From Clostridiales bacterium (GTDB lineage Bacteria > Bacillota > Clostridia > Christensenellales > Pumilibacteraceae): a DNA stretch of 64,000 nucleotides. Both the position numbers and the translations under genes were made by a program. This document shows, piece after piece, positions 53,825 through 62,762 of the stretch. A model generated the notes under the pieces. It was not told the DNA's origin, made no database searches, and was given only the letters and a program-made list of their open reading frames with translations. Location of the stretch: the NCBI GenBank assembly GCA_015055625.1, contig SVHU01000001.1:32293-96292 (forward strand), written 5' to 3'. Every line of letters begins with the position of its first letter. Position 1 is the first letter of the stretch.

Positions 53825-54275
53825 TTATGTTCTCCTTATCAATTTTCAATATCTTAATTATATATTCTTGTAGTGTATTTATATTCGTTGTGGACGAGTT
53901 ATATTCCGCACTCGTTAAATCTAAATGAATTTTTTCGATAATAAATTCGTTATTATTAAAAGATGTTGTAAAATACACCTCGCAATTTTTTATATCGTTT
54001 TTTTCAAGTTCTGAAATTATTGCATTTTTTGCATTTGTAAGTTTATAGCTGTTAATATTATTGATATAATCCTTATCTGTTTGTAAGTTTATTTGTGGCA
54101 AAACTCCATTCTTGACATTAAATATTAGCGATGAGCAAGAAAAACACAAACTTACCGTTATAATTATCCCTAAAGTTTTACTTGCTGTTTTTTCAAACCT
54201 TGTTCCTTCTAAGATTAGACTAGCAATAAAACAAATAATAATTAACGATACAACACCTAAAATAAAACTTTTCAT
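53811..54275 (-). CDS. spoIIIAF: Stage III sporulation protein AF
   Basis: This 154-residue protein has two N-terminal transmembrane helices and a ring-building domain at about 80-150. Identification rests mainly on position between AE and AG and on the two-helix topology. It begins in the base adjoining the spoIIIAE stop (1-nt overlap). Confidence 0.85.
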   Translation of the reverse strand: MKSFILGVVSLIIICFIASLILEGTRFEKTASKTLGIIITVSLCFSCSSLIFNVKNGVLPQINLQTDKDYINNINSYKLTNAKNAIISELEKNDIKNCEVYFTTSFNNNEFIIEKIHLDLTSAEYNSSTTNINTLQEYIIKILKIDKENIIVYL

Positions 54276-55438
54276 TATGCAAGAGAATTAAATGACAAAA
54301 CAGTCATTACGGTAAAAACAGATAGGGTTAAAGATAATCCTACTATGCATGTAATTGCTAAAGAAATGCATTTTTTTATTCCCTCCATCATTTTAACAAC
54401 ACAGCCATTTCCTACACAGGATGAAATAACTGAAAGTAACTCTATTAAAAAACTAAAGCATAGTAATTTTAATATTGTAGGTAGAATTGTAATAATTAGT
54501 ATAAAAAGAAACGCAACTCCAACGGAGTTTTTTAACAAAACACTACCAGTGTAAAGAAAATCAAATCCAGTTGATAAATATCCTCCTAAAATGGGTATGT
54601 ATTTACTTAAAGAAAATTTAGCAATACGTATTCCTACGCTGTCGTATACTTGTGCGGAAATACCTTGTATTGTGATTAGAGATGAAAACCCAATAAAGGT
54701 TAGATTTATTGTTTTTTTTCCTGTATTAACTAAAAAATCAGGTATTTTCCCGAGGTTAAGTGAGGTTGATATATTTGTTATTACGGATAATATGCATGAT
54801 GCTATAATTATTGGCATAATAAACGAGTTTATTAAAAATGATATTAAGCTTAAAAAAAGCGTTATACAACCTTGAAAAATACTTGCGCTTGTGCTTGCAC
54901 CCATTGTTATTAGTATAGAAAATATTATGGGGAAAATGATTTGTACGAGAGAAAATATTTTTTTTACTAATTGATAAGATTGAGTAACTATTGATATTAG
55001 TGAGTAGCATAATATAGCTCCTACAATACAAGCTGAAGCAAAATTAATTACTTCGTGAATAGCTTTATGTGCAAAATTAGCCTTAATTCCTTTTAATAAA
55101 CTAGTAACAATAATTACTATAATTAGCAAAGTAAAAGATGGTAAAACTTCTTTAATTGCGCTAAGAATAAGCGAAAAGATATAAGGTGTAACGTTTTCTA
55201 CTGCTACGTTAGTTCCATTTGTCAGGTTTGTAATTAGGTTTTTGAAACTACCGCCAAGAAGTGATTGTTCTTCTTTGCTTAGATCATTAAAAAGTTTTTC
55301 TATTTCCTCTAAATTAATTTTTGATAAAAGATCTTCTATCTCAATGTTTTCGTAAGCGTACGCAGTCGTGCAAGATAAAAGAATTATAAGTAAAAGCACA
55401 ACACAAAGAATTGTTATGATTTGTAATTTTTTTTTCAT
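54275..55438 (-). CDS. spoIIIAE: Stage III sporulation protein AE
   Basis: This 387-residue membrane protein has a signal-like N-terminus, an acidic helix (EDLLSKINLEEIEKLFNDL) and 7-8 transmembrane segments. ITIQGISAQVYDSVGIRIAKFSLSKYIPILGGYLS-type sequence in the middle is the family hallmark. It is a core component of the SpoIIIA secretion-like apparatus. It overlaps AD by 4 nt. Confidence 0.94.
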   Translation of the reverse strand: MKKKLQIITILCVVLLLIILLSCTTAYAYENIEIEDLLSKINLEEIEKLFNDLSKEEQSLLGGSFKNLITNLTNGTNVAVENVTPYIFSLILSAIKEVLPSFTLLIIVIIVTSLLKGIKANFAHKAIHEVINFASACIVGAILCYSLISIVTQSYQLVKKIFSLVQIIFPIIFSILITMGASTSASIFQGCITLFLSLISFLINSFIMPIIIASCILSVITNISTSLNLGKIPDFLVNTGKKTINLTFIGFSSLITIQGISAQVYDSVGIRIAKFSLSKYIPILGGYLSTGFDFLYTGSVLLKNSVGVAFLFILIITILPTILKLLCFSFLIELLSVISSCVGNGCVVKMMEGIKKCISLAITCIVGLSLTLSVFTVMTVLSFNSLA

Positions 55439-55818
55439 ATCAACTCCTCTATAAGGTTAATTAATTCTGCAATTATGGGAAAAGATAATGAAATTATTAT
55501 AATTTTGGCGCACAATGCTATTTTGTTTGCAATAGATTTAACTCCCATATCCTCCAGTAAATCGATTGATATTTGAGCAAAATAACCAATGCAGACGGTT
55601 TTTATTATAGATGTTACATGTGTTAAATTTAATCCGGATTTTTCAATAAACGTATATACGTAAGATAAAATTCCACTAATTTGATCGATAATTGAAAAGG
55701 TGATACCAAGACTGCATGCGACAGTGAGTAAAACAGATACTTCTTTGTTTTGCTCTTTTACAACTGTAATGGCAAACGCGCCTAAAATTGCAAATATACA
55801 GATTTTTAGAATTAACAT
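55435..55818 (-). CDS. spoIIIAD: Stage III sporulation protein AD
   Basis: This 127-residue protein has four hydrophobic helices, the KEQNKEVSVLLTVACSLGI loop, and KTVCIGYFAQISIDLLEDMGVKSIANKI-like sequence typical of the family. It overlaps both neighbours by one to four nucleotides. Confidence 0.93.
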   Translation of the reverse strand: MLILKICIFAILGAFAITVVKEQNKEVSVLLTVACSLGITFSIIDQISGILSYVYTFIEKSGLNLTHVTSIIKTVCIGYFAQISIDLLEDMGVKSIANKIALCAKIIIISLSFPIIAELINLIEELI

Positions 55819-56015
55819 TAAAATAGAGTAAATATGTCTTTAAGGGACGTGAATAATCTCAAAACCATATCTATAACCATAACAAGAACTATAATTAAAC
55901 CAGCAAGGGTTGTAAAAGTTGCAATCTCATCTTTGTCTGCTTTTTTTAATATTTGGTTAACTATTGCCGTAAGAAGTCCTACGCCTGCAATTTTTAATAT
56001 AATTGTAATATCCAT
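55818..56015 (-). CDS. spoIIIAC: Stage III sporulation protein AC
   Basis: This 65-residue two-helix membrane protein contains ILKIAGVGLLTAIVNQILKKADKDE-like family sequence. ATG 56015 is chosen because it overlaps the spoIIIAB stop as TAATG and gives the usual family length; the in-frame start at 56039 adds eight residues. Confidence 0.93.
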   Translation of the reverse strand: MDITIILKIAGVGLLTAIVNQILKKADKDEIATFTTLAGLIIVLVMVIDMVLRLFTSLKDIFTLF

Positions 56016-56488
56016 TATGCTAACAATACCCCCACGCATAATCCAAATAGCAAACCGAGTTTGATATATAGTTTTCCTTCTTTATCACTTTTCTCTTTAT
56101 ATTTTTTAGATAAACTTTCCATAACGGCTTTGCGCTCTTCTATCAGTGAAAGCTGAGTTTGTATATCTACGTTTCCTAAAGATTCAAACAGTTTTTTCAC
56201 TTCATTGTTTTCGTCGTTGCTGAGTTTTAGCGTTAAGGTAGTGTTTTTACCTTCAATTTGTAAAAAGTTATCAAAATCTTTTTTTAACTCTTCACTTGTA
56301 AAATTAAATTTAGTTATAAATTCTTTAAGTTTGCTTTGTTTATACATTAAGTTGTGTTTGAAATTTTCGCAAAACGTGTAAATGTCGGAAAAATAATTCT
56401 TTTTTATTAGTAGTTGCTTTTTTAGATGAATGCCTACAAATACTCCGCCTACGCCCCAAAGTAATATAAATATAAATTTTATTATCAT
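56015..56488 (-). CDS. spoIIIAB: Stage III sporulation protein AB
   Basis: This 157-residue protein has an N-terminal membrane helix, a helical middle (LIKKNYFSDIYTFCENFKHN) and a C-terminal hydrophobic GLLFGLCVGVLLA. It is related to type II secretion F proteins and acts with the AA ATPase. It lies 3 bp after spoIIIAA. Confidence 0.9.
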   Translation of the reverse strand: MIIKFIFILLWGVGGVFVGIHLKKQLLIKKNYFSDIYTFCENFKHNLMYKQSKLKEFITKFNFTSEELKKDFDNFLQIEGKNTTLTLKLSNDENNEVKKLFESLGNVDIQTQLSLIEERKAVMESLSKKYKEKSDKEGKLYIKLGLLFGLCVGVLLA

Positions 56489-56491
56489 ATT

Positions 56492-57385
56492 TTAATAAAT
56501 CCGTTCAAGATTTGCATTGAATATGCCAACACATTTTCCCGGATTTTCCCTCCCTTGCAATACAATGAACAAGTCGAAAATCTTATTACTGAAAAAATTT
56601 TCGAAATTTGGCTTTTTTAATAGATTCTCTATTGAGGAGGCGTGAATGGATGTAATGATATTGACACCACAAGAAACTGCTAGTCTTATAGGTTCGTAGT
56701 CTTCCTCTGATATTTCGTCTGTAATTATTACGTTAGGGGCACAGCTTCTTATTGAGTTTTCGATAGCGGTCTTCTTATTACATCCACTTATAACGTCGCT
56801 CTCACCAATATTGAAAACAGACATTCCGTCGCGTATGCTTGCAATTTCATATCTTTCGTCAATTATTAGAGTGTTTTGTTGAAAAGATAATTTTTGAGCT
56901 ATATCTCTAAGCACTGTTGTTTTGCCTCCGCCAGGTGGCGAAACAATCAAAGTGTTATTAATCATCTCAGAAGTGTGTATATAGTTAAAAAAACTATTAG
57001 ATGCACCGAATATTTGATGGGGAATTCTTATCGTTGCAGAAGTAAAATTTTTAAAGGTTTTTACTTTGTCATTAATATTTACACACTCGCCACAAAGACC
57101 TATTCTGCAACCATTAGACAAAGTTAGAAATCCTTTAGAAATATCATCACAAACAGAGTATAGCGAATTTTCCGAAGCTTTTACAGCTATGTTTTGAGCT
57201 TCATTTTTATCTGCTTTTATTGCGTTTCGTGAACTTATTGAGAATCCTTGATTAGATAAATATCCCCACTTGTCCGCAACCAATATTTTTATTGGTAATC
57301 CGTTTCTTACTCTTATTTCATTTAGTTTGTCCAAGCATATATTTTGTAATGCACAAGCTATTTGATTTGAAAATATCCAAAACAT
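56492..57385 (-). CDS. spoIIIAA: Stage III sporulation protein AA (ATPase)
   Basis: This 297-residue GspE-like ATPase has Walker A PPGGGKTTVLRD near residue 150, a LIIDERYEIASI strand with Walker B-type acids, and NVIITDEISEEDYEP. FLTLSNGCRIGLCGEC precedes the ATPase. It powers the mother-cell side of the SpoIIIA channel. It is the first gene of the operon, with a TCGGAGG ribosome site. Confidence 0.95.
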   Translation of the reverse strand: MFWIFSNQIACALQNICLDKLNEIRVRNGLPIKILVADKWGYLSNQGFSISSRNAIKADKNEAQNIAVKASENSLYSVCDDISKGFLTLSNGCRIGLCGECVNINDKVKTFKNFTSATIRIPHQIFGASNSFFNYIHTSEMINNTLIVSPPGGGKTTVLRDIAQKLSFQQNTLIIDERYEIASIRDGMSVFNIGESDVISGCNKKTAIENSIRSCAPNVIITDEISEEDYEPIRLAVSCGVNIITSIHASSIENLLKKPNFENFFSNKIFDLFIVLQGRENPGKCVGIFNANLERIY

Positions 57386-57400
57386 AAAATCCTCCGAAAA

Positions 57401-57429
57401 TACTTATGGTTTTAATTGTTTTAATATAC
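57401..57429 (-). promoter_or_regulatory. Candidate sigma-E promoter of spoIIIA
   Basis: On the minus strand GTATATT (57423-57429), a 14-bp spacer and CATAAGTA (57401-57408) resemble the sigma-E -35 (kmATATT) and the CATA half of its -10. The match is partial, but the operon is known to be sigma-E controlled. Confidence 0.45.
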
Positions 57430-57461
57430 TATGTGTGACATAAATGGCGTTTTTACAACAA

Positions 57462-57493
57462 AAATGTCACCTTTTTTTCAAAAAGTGACATTT
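57462..57493 (-). terminator. Terminator of the pepT operon
   Basis: AAATGTCAC (57462-57470) pairs with GTGACATTT (57485-57493), with T-rich flanks. It follows the pepT stop and insulates spoIIIA. Confidence 0.75.
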
Positions 57494-57518
57494 AATCCAA
57501 TATTTAATTTTAAGAAAA

Positions 57519-58706
57519 TTAAGCTAAATTTTTAGTTAGTTTAATTAAAACTTCGACCATTTTTTCCATACTTTCGGCTACAACGTATTCTTCTTTAGAG
57601 TGAAAATTTGCTCCACCTGTTGATAAATTAGGACAGGGCAAACCTTTATATGAAAGCATTGCTCCGTCTGTTCCTCCTCTTATTGGTTTTGTTTGAGGGA
57701 TAACATTGCAGTCTAAATAAGCACGTTTTGCTACTTCTATAATGTGAGGATGTGTTTCGATAACTTCTCTCATATTATAATAGCTATCTTGTATTTTAGA
57801 CACAAAAGTGTTTTCTCCAAATTTTTTATTTAGAGATTTTATCGTATTTTCAACATGCTCCTTTTTTGCTACAAATTTACTTTTATCGTGATCTCTAATA
57901 ATATAAGACACTTCTAGTTTTTCAACATTTCCGGTTATATCTGACGCCATATAAAAACCCTCGTAATTTTCAGTATTTACAGGTCGCTCTGCAATTGGCA
58001 AACTTGCATGAAATTCACAAAATAAATCTATGGCGTTTTTCATTATTCCTTTTGCGCTTCCAGGATGTATACTACGCCCGTTTATTGTTAACTTTAAAGA
58101 GGCTGCGTTGAAATTTTCGTATTCCAGTTCTCCCAATAAACCTCCATCAATAGTGTATCCAAAATCTGCGCCTAGCTTATTTACGTCTAAATATTCGGTG
58201 CCTTTTCCAATTTCTTCGTCTGGAGTAAATACTATTACTATGTTACAACGTTTAACATGAGTGTTGTTGTAAAAATATTCAACAACACTCATAATTTCGG
58301 CAACACCAGCTTTATCATCTGCGCCAAGAAGAGTGCTACCGTCGGAAGTTACAATTGTCTTTCCAATAGCCGATATAAGTTGATTTTCAGGAATTACAGT
58401 ATAAGGTAAAACCAAATCACCACCGTTGTATTTTGTAATTATTGGGTTAATATTGCATCCCGATACAGCATTAGACGTGTCTACATGAGCCATAAAGCAA
58501 ATTGTTGTTGCGCTTTCGGTTTGCGGAAGCTTTGCTATAACGTATTTACCGTCAAAATCCACCTCAGTATTTAAATTCTTAAGTTCTTCGGATAATTGTT
58601 CAAGCAATACGCTTTGGCTTTTTGTGGAGGGGTAAGAGTTTGAGCTTTCGTCGGAAGTTGTGTCGATTTTAACGTAATCTAAAAATCTTTGTATTACATT
58701 TTTCAT
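57519..58706 (-). CDS. pepT: Peptidase T (tripeptide aminopeptidase)
   Basis: This 395-residue M20 metallopeptidase removes N-terminal residues from tripeptides in the cytoplasm. Metal and catalytic motifs are AHVDTSNAVSG, LGADDKAGVAEI, TPDEEIGKGTEY and DGGLLGELEYENFNAA; RGGTDGAMLS is near the C-terminus. It overlaps the next upstream peptidase gene by 4 nt, so the two form one operon for peptide use. Confidence 0.96.
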   Translation of the reverse strand: MKNVIQRFLDYVKIDTTSDESSNSYPSTKSQSVLLEQLSEELKNLNTEVDFDGKYVIAKLPQTESATTICFMAHVDTSNAVSGCNINPIITKYNGGDLVLPYTVIPENQLISAIGKTIVTSDGSTLLGADDKAGVAEIMSVVEYFYNNTHVKRCNIVIVFTPDEEIGKGTEYLDVNKLGADFGYTIDGGLLGELEYENFNAASLKLTINGRSIHPGSAKGIMKNAIDLFCEFHASLPIAERPVNTENYEGFYMASDITGNVEKLEVSYIIRDHDKSKFVAKKEHVENTIKSLNKKFGENTFVSKIQDSYYNMREVIETHPHIIEVAKRAYLDCNVIPQTKPIRGGTDGAMLSYKGLPCPNLSTGGANFHSKEEYVVAESMEKMVEVLIKLTKNLA

Positions 58707-60073
58707 TTTATAAACGCCTTAAATGCAAGATAACAACTATAAACGTCGGCTTTTGAAATTGCTTCATATGGTGCGTGCATTGATAGCACGGGAACGCCAA
58801 GATCTACTGTGTCAATATTAAGTCTTGCAATATATTTAGCAACAGTGCCACCACCGCCTGCATCTGTTTTACCAAGTTCTGCAGTTTGCCAGATTACGTT
58901 ATTTTCCTTGAATATCTTACGAATTTTTGAAATATATTCAGCGGATGCGTCGTTAGACGAAGATTTTCCACCGCTTCCAGTATATTTGCTCATAGCTACA
59001 CCGCAAGAAATGATTCCAGAGTTGTTTTTTTCGTAAACTGAGGCATAATTGGGATCAAATGCTGAAGTTACGTCGGCTGACAAACATTCGGCATTATAGC
59101 GCAATATTGAGGGGTCTACACCATCAGCTTCAGCAATTTTGTTGAGAATGTCAACAAAAATCCCTGACTGCATACCAGTATTACCTTCACTGCCTATCTC
59201 TTCTTTGTCAGCAAGGATTGTAATAATAGTATTATCGCCAGTATATTCAAGCGTTGAAACTATTGCAGGATATGAACAAACTTTGTCATCGTGTCCGTAT
59301 GCTCCAATAAGTGAACGATCTAAACCAATATCGCGTGCTTTTAATGCAGGGACAAAACATAACTCTGCGCTTAAAAAATCCTCTTCTACCATGCCATACT
59401 GCGTGTTAAGAATTTTAAGTACGTTTAATTTTATAGCTTTTTTTAAGTCTTCGTCAAGAGGTATGCTTCCTACGAATACGTTTAAGTTATCAGCAGTAAT
59501 TCCGTTTTTTAGAGTTTTTTCGTTTTGTTCTCTGCTTAAGTGTGGTAGTAGATCTGTTATGTAGAAAATGGGATCAGATTCGGATTCTCCTACGCTAAAA
59601 TCAATAGCCTCACCATTTTCTTTATAAACTATACCATGTAAAGCGAGTGGAACGGTTGTCCACTGATATTTTTTTATACCGCCATAATAATGTGTCTTAA
59701 AAAAACTTAATCCATTATCTTCATATAGAGGATTTTGCTTAAGATCTAATCTGGGCGAATCGATATGGGAGGCAACAATCTTAACTGGGGCGTTCTTCTT
59801 TCCTTTTATAAATAAGATAAGTTGTTTGTTTTTGTTGATAAAATATTTTTTATCGCCAATAGATATTTTACTTCCAATCTTATATTCGGAAAAACCGTAT
59901 TTTTTAGCCATATCAACAGTTACTTTTACTGCTTCGCGTTCGGTTTTGGTTATGTTTAGATAACTTTTATATTTTTCTGCGAAAGAAAATACATCTGTTT
60001 TATCATAAACAGAAAATACGTTTTGCTTTTTATAAGCAAGTTTTTCTATTTCATTATACTTTTCGTTTGACAT
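58703..60073 (-). CDS. M18 family aminopeptidase
   Basis: This 456-residue zinc aminopeptidase (ApeB/aspartyl aminopeptidase type) has the metal motifs ASHIDSPRLDLK, LADKEEIGSEGNTG and SADVTSAFDPNYA, and ends VPVLSMHAPYEAISKAD. ATG 60073 with AAGGAGT is chosen over the in-frame start at 60103, which lies in the preceding gene. It begins 3 bp after the Spo0A_C gene. Confidence 0.94.
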   Translation of the reverse strand: MSNEKYNEIEKLAYKKQNVFSVYDKTDVFSFAEKYKSYLNITKTEREAVKVTVDMAKKYGFSEYKIGSKISIGDKKYFINKNKQLILFIKGKKNAPVKIVASHIDSPRLDLKQNPLYEDNGLSFFKTHYYGGIKKYQWTTVPLALHGIVYKENGEAIDFSVGESESDPIFYITDLLPHLSREQNEKTLKNGITADNLNVFVGSIPLDEDLKKAIKLNVLKILNTQYGMVEEDFLSAELCFVPALKARDIGLDRSLIGAYGHDDKVCSYPAIVSTLEYTGDNTIITILADKEEIGSEGNTGMQSGIFVDILNKIAEADGVDPSILRYNAECLSADVTSAFDPNYASVYEKNNSGIISCGVAMSKYTGSGGKSSSNDASAEYISKIRKIFKENNVIWQTAELGKTDAGGGGTVAKYIARLNIDTVDLGVPVLSMHAPYEAISKADVYSCYLAFKAFIK

Positions 60074-60075
60074 TT

Positions 60076-60468
60076 TTACTCCTTCGTGTCTGTCGGAATC
60101 CATTTCATTGCTGGCGCATCAATTATATCTAGATAAGTTGCTATAATTCCAATAAAATCTCCACTTGATAAATATGTATTTTGTTTGAAAATATCGGACC
60201 TGAAAAATTTATTAAGATACATAAACGAGCTTGTGTAAAAAGCTTCGTTAATACATGTTCTAATACATCTTTCTACGCTAGCGGGTGTTACTTGAAATAT
60301 GTTGGCAACTTGTTTATATAAATCACACAGGTTGTGAGTTGGGCCTCTAAAAATTTCTATTGCAGCTAATAGATAATTATAACCCTTCTTGGTTGGGTAA
60401 ATTCCGCATCCTAATAAAACATTCTGCGCTTCTTCCGAGTTGACCACTTTGTATTTTACTTCATTCAT
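60076..60468 (-). CDS. Stand-alone Spo0A C-terminal (DNA-binding) domain protein
   Basis: This 130-residue protein matches the Spo0A output domain from end to end: GIYPTKKGYNYLLAAIEIF aligns with the GxPAHIKGYxYLxxAI opening, and FQVTPASVERCIRTCINEAF aligns with the recognition-helix block FNTTASRVERAIRHAIE. GDFIGIIATYLD aligns with the closing NSEFIAMVADKL helix. There is no receiver domain and no phospho-acceptor Asp, so it is not a full Spo0A. It may bind 0A-box-like sites constitutively or compete with Spo0A. It leads an operon with two peptidases. Confidence 0.85.
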   Translation of the reverse strand: MNEVKYKVVNSEEAQNVLLGCGIYPTKKGYNYLLAAIEIFRGPTHNLCDLYKQVANIFQVTPASVERCIRTCINEAFYTSSFMYLNKFFRSDIFKQNTYLSSGDFIGIIATYLDIIDAPAMKWIPTDTKE

Positions 60469-60500
60469 TTGTATATAATACCTCCTATGTTTATAGGGGT

Positions 60501-60529
60501 ATTATATCATTAATTATTTTAATATGCAA
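60501..60529 (-). promoter_or_regulatory. Promoter of the Spo0A_C-peptidase operon
   Basis: TTGCAT (60524-60529), a 17-bp spacer and perfect TATAAT (60501-60506) on the minus strand, about 35 bp upstream of the ATG. It is a vegetative sigma-A promoter. Confidence 0.75.
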
Positions 60530-60772
60530 GCATTTTAACATACTATTATTAAAAAAAATAAAATATATTTTAAATATTTTACTATGTAATACACACTAAA
60601 TAAAAAATATTTACGAAAACGATGTATGTTAAGTGTAATTTATTTAATATTTTGAGGTTTTTTATGTAGTATTTTGTCGAAAACTATATAAAAGTATCTA
60701 AAATTTTTAATATGAGTTAAAACGCTATTAGATATATTATAAAGCATTTTGATTAAAGTGTCAACGTCTATT
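60530..60772. other. AT-rich intergenic region without a gene
   Basis: Very AT-rich sequence between the Spo0A_C promoter and the murI stop. No ORF, hairpin terminator or repeat was recognised in it. Confidence 0.5.
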
Positions 60773-61444
60773 TTATAAATAGTAAAAATCAGTATGCGAA
60801 TTTTTTATAAAATTAAAAATTTCTCTTTGCATTTTATTAATTAAAGCATTTCTTCCGTCTACGATGTCGCAACCTAATATTTCTTTCAATTCGTTTTTAA
60901 TGAAATAATAGTGCGTACATCCTAAAAATACACAATCAACAATTCCTTTATACTTTGCTAAATTTTCTTCCACATATTTTTTAAGCATAAATTTATTTGT
61001 AGCATATTTTTCTATATAAATTGCCAAATTTTTTTGTGGCGTCAAAACAAGATTCTTACTATTATGCAAACCTTTTATTGTTTTTAATAAAATATTATGT
61101 GTTAATTCAGTTGTTAAAACCAATACCTTATTATATTTTAAGGATAGTTTTTTTAAGGGAGGAATTAAGCCGTAGATGGGTATTTTATATCTTTTTCTAC
61201 ATTCGCTCAAAGCCACGCACGATGCGGTGTTACAAGCAATTACGATTGCATCTACATGTTTTTCTCTTATTAAAAAATCGCAAGCATTAATTGCTCGATT
61301 ACGAATTTCTAACACACTTTTATTCCCATATGGCAGTCCGTTTTTGTCAAATAAATAAACATAATCGCAACAACTAAAATGTTGACGTAAGGATTCTAAA
61401 ACTTTAATTCCACCTACTCCGCTATCAAAAAGACCTATTTTCAT
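60773..61444 (-). CDS. murI: Glutamate racemase
   Basis: This 223-residue enzyme makes D-glutamate for peptidoglycan. The N-terminal FDSGVGGIKVLE carries the first Asp and Ser. The two catalytic cysteines are in ACNTASC (near residue 70) and LGCTHYYF (near residue 176). It is shorter than usual (about 260-270) because loops and the C-terminus are trimmed. It follows gpr by 24 bp. Confidence 0.92.
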   Translation of the reverse strand: MKIGLFDSGVGGIKVLESLRQHFSCCDYVYLFDKNGLPYGNKSVLEIRNRAINACDFLIREKHVDAIVIACNTASCVALSECRKRYKIPIYGLIPPLKKLSLKYNKVLVLTTELTHNILLKTIKGLHNSKNLVLTPQKNLAIYIEKYATNKFMLKKYVEENLAKYKGIVDCVFLGCTHYYFIKNELKEILGCDIVDGRNALINKMQREIFNFIKNSHTDFYYL

Positions 61445-61468
61445 ATAATTAATATATGAATGTTTTGT

Positions 61469-62251
61469 TTATTGTGTTAAGAAAAGCGAATTGATCGCAT
61501 TTGCAATGATAATTGAACAATCTTTTATCATAAAATCTATATCTTTAGGTGAAACTACTATATTACGCTCTCCCGGAATTCCAGAGTATTCTTTTATTAT
61601 TGTAGACATATATACAACGGTTGGAACACCCAGTGATATAACATTTACCCCTAAAGTACGACTACTCAATTCCATTCTATGGTTTTCCACTCCGCTTCCC
61701 GGTACTATTCCGGCATTACTAATTTGGAACGACGTTAAAAGCCTTGACACAGAGCCTGCACACAAACTATCGACTACAATTATCGTACTAGGTTCAACTG
61801 TCTTGCACACGCCTTTTACAACCTCAAAACTCTCTATTCCAGTTGCTCCAATAACGCCTGGAGTAACCGAGCAAACGCAAAACTCACTATCTACTATTTT
61901 TCGTGTTACGTTAAGCATAGAGCATGTTTTCGAGCCCAAAGAGTCCGCTTCTAGCTTGTAATTACCGAGTCCTACAACAAGTATAGTATTGCCTACTACC
62001 AGCTTTTTTAATTCGTTTTTTATAGCACTGGCTATTCTATTATAATATTCTTCACGTCCCTCAATTACAGCAGAAGTGTCTAAAGTTACGTATTTCCCTT
62101 TATTTTTACCTATAAGTTTAGCGTTTTCTTCGTTTAGATAGACTTCACTTAAACTTAATATATCGTCTTGTTTTATTTTTTTTGCGCGTATAAATTCACA
62201 CGCTAAATCACTTGATAAAGTTTTTGCTGAATTTTTTAGAATCTTTTTCAT
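61469..62251 (-). CDS. gpr: Germination protease GPR (compact form)
   Basis: This 260-residue aspartic-like protease degrades SASPs during germination. GKYVTLDTSAV, VVGLGNYKLEADSLG, VTPGVIGATGIES, GSGVENHRMELSSRTLGV and VSPKDIDFMIKD align with Bacillus GPR. The protein is about 110 residues shorter than the Bacillus form (368). The missing part is mainly the region between VPTVV and the VSPKDID motif, plus N-terminal residues. It is divergent from rpsT, as in Bacillus. Confidence 0.95.
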   Translation of the reverse strand: MKKILKNSAKTLSSDLACEFIRAKKIKQDDILSLSEVYLNEENAKLIGKNKGKYVTLDTSAVIEGREEYYNRIASAIKNELKKLVVGNTILVVGLGNYKLEADSLGSKTCSMLNVTRKIVDSEFCVCSVTPGVIGATGIESFEVVKGVCKTVEPSTIIVVDSLCAGSVSRLLTSFQISNAGIVPGSGVENHRMELSSRTLGVNVISLGVPTVVYMSTIIKEYSGIPGERNIVVSPKDIDFMIKDCSIIIANAINSLFLTQ

Positions 62252-62289
62252 TTATTTATAAGTTTATCTCAAATTATGGCAATAAATAC

Positions 62290-62318
62290 TTGATTTTATA
62301 TTTTTTTTATGTTAAAAT
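62290..62318 (+). promoter_or_regulatory. Promoter of rpsT
   Basis: TTGATT (62290-62295), a 17-bp spacer and TAAAAT (62313-62318). The ribosome site AAGGAG (62349-62354) then sits 9 nt before GTG 62364. Confidence 0.7.
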
Positions 62319-62363
62319 ATCTTAGTTGTTAAATCAAAAAATATTTTTAAGGAGTACAAAACC

Positions 62364-62756
62364 GTGCCAAATATTAAATCTGCTATTAAGCGTGTAGAAA
62401 CAAATAAGAAAAAGAATGCAGAAAACAGACCTATTCTTACTGCAGTAAAGAACAGCATTAAGACCATCAACAGCTATATTGATACCAACAATATCGAAGA
62501 TGCTGAGAAGTACCTTCCTACTCTTATGTCTGTATTGGACTCTGCTGTCGCTAAGGGTATTATTCATAGAAATAATGCTTCCAATAAGATTTCTGCTATT
62601 TCGCAGAGAATTTCCGACGTTAAGAACGGAAAGAAAGTTGTTGAAATTAAGAAAGACAACAAGACTATAGCTGCTGAAAAGGCAAAGGCTGCTAAGCTTG
62701 CTCGTGAAGAAGCTAAGAAAGCAAAGGCTGAAGTTGTTGAAGAAAAAGCTGAATAA
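62364..62756 (+). CDS. rpsT: Ribosomal protein S20 with extended C-terminal tail
   Basis: This 130-residue small-subunit protein binds 16S rRNA. The start PNIKSAIKRVETNKKKNAENR and KGIIHRNNASNKISAISQRI are classical S20. The typical protein ends near residue 88; here about 40 further residues form a Lys/Ala/Glu repeat-like tail (KAKAAKLAREEAKKAKAEVV). The start codon is GTG with AAGGAG upstream. Codon use is the most biased in the window, as expected for a ribosomal gene. Confidence 0.96.
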   Translation: MPNIKSAIKRVETNKKKNAENRPILTAVKNSIKTINSYIDTNNIEDAEKYLPTLMSVLDSAVAKGIIHRNNASNKISAISQRISDVKNGKKVVEIKKDNKTIAAEKAKAAKLAREEAKKAKAEVVEEKAE

Positions 62757-62762
62757 TTGATT

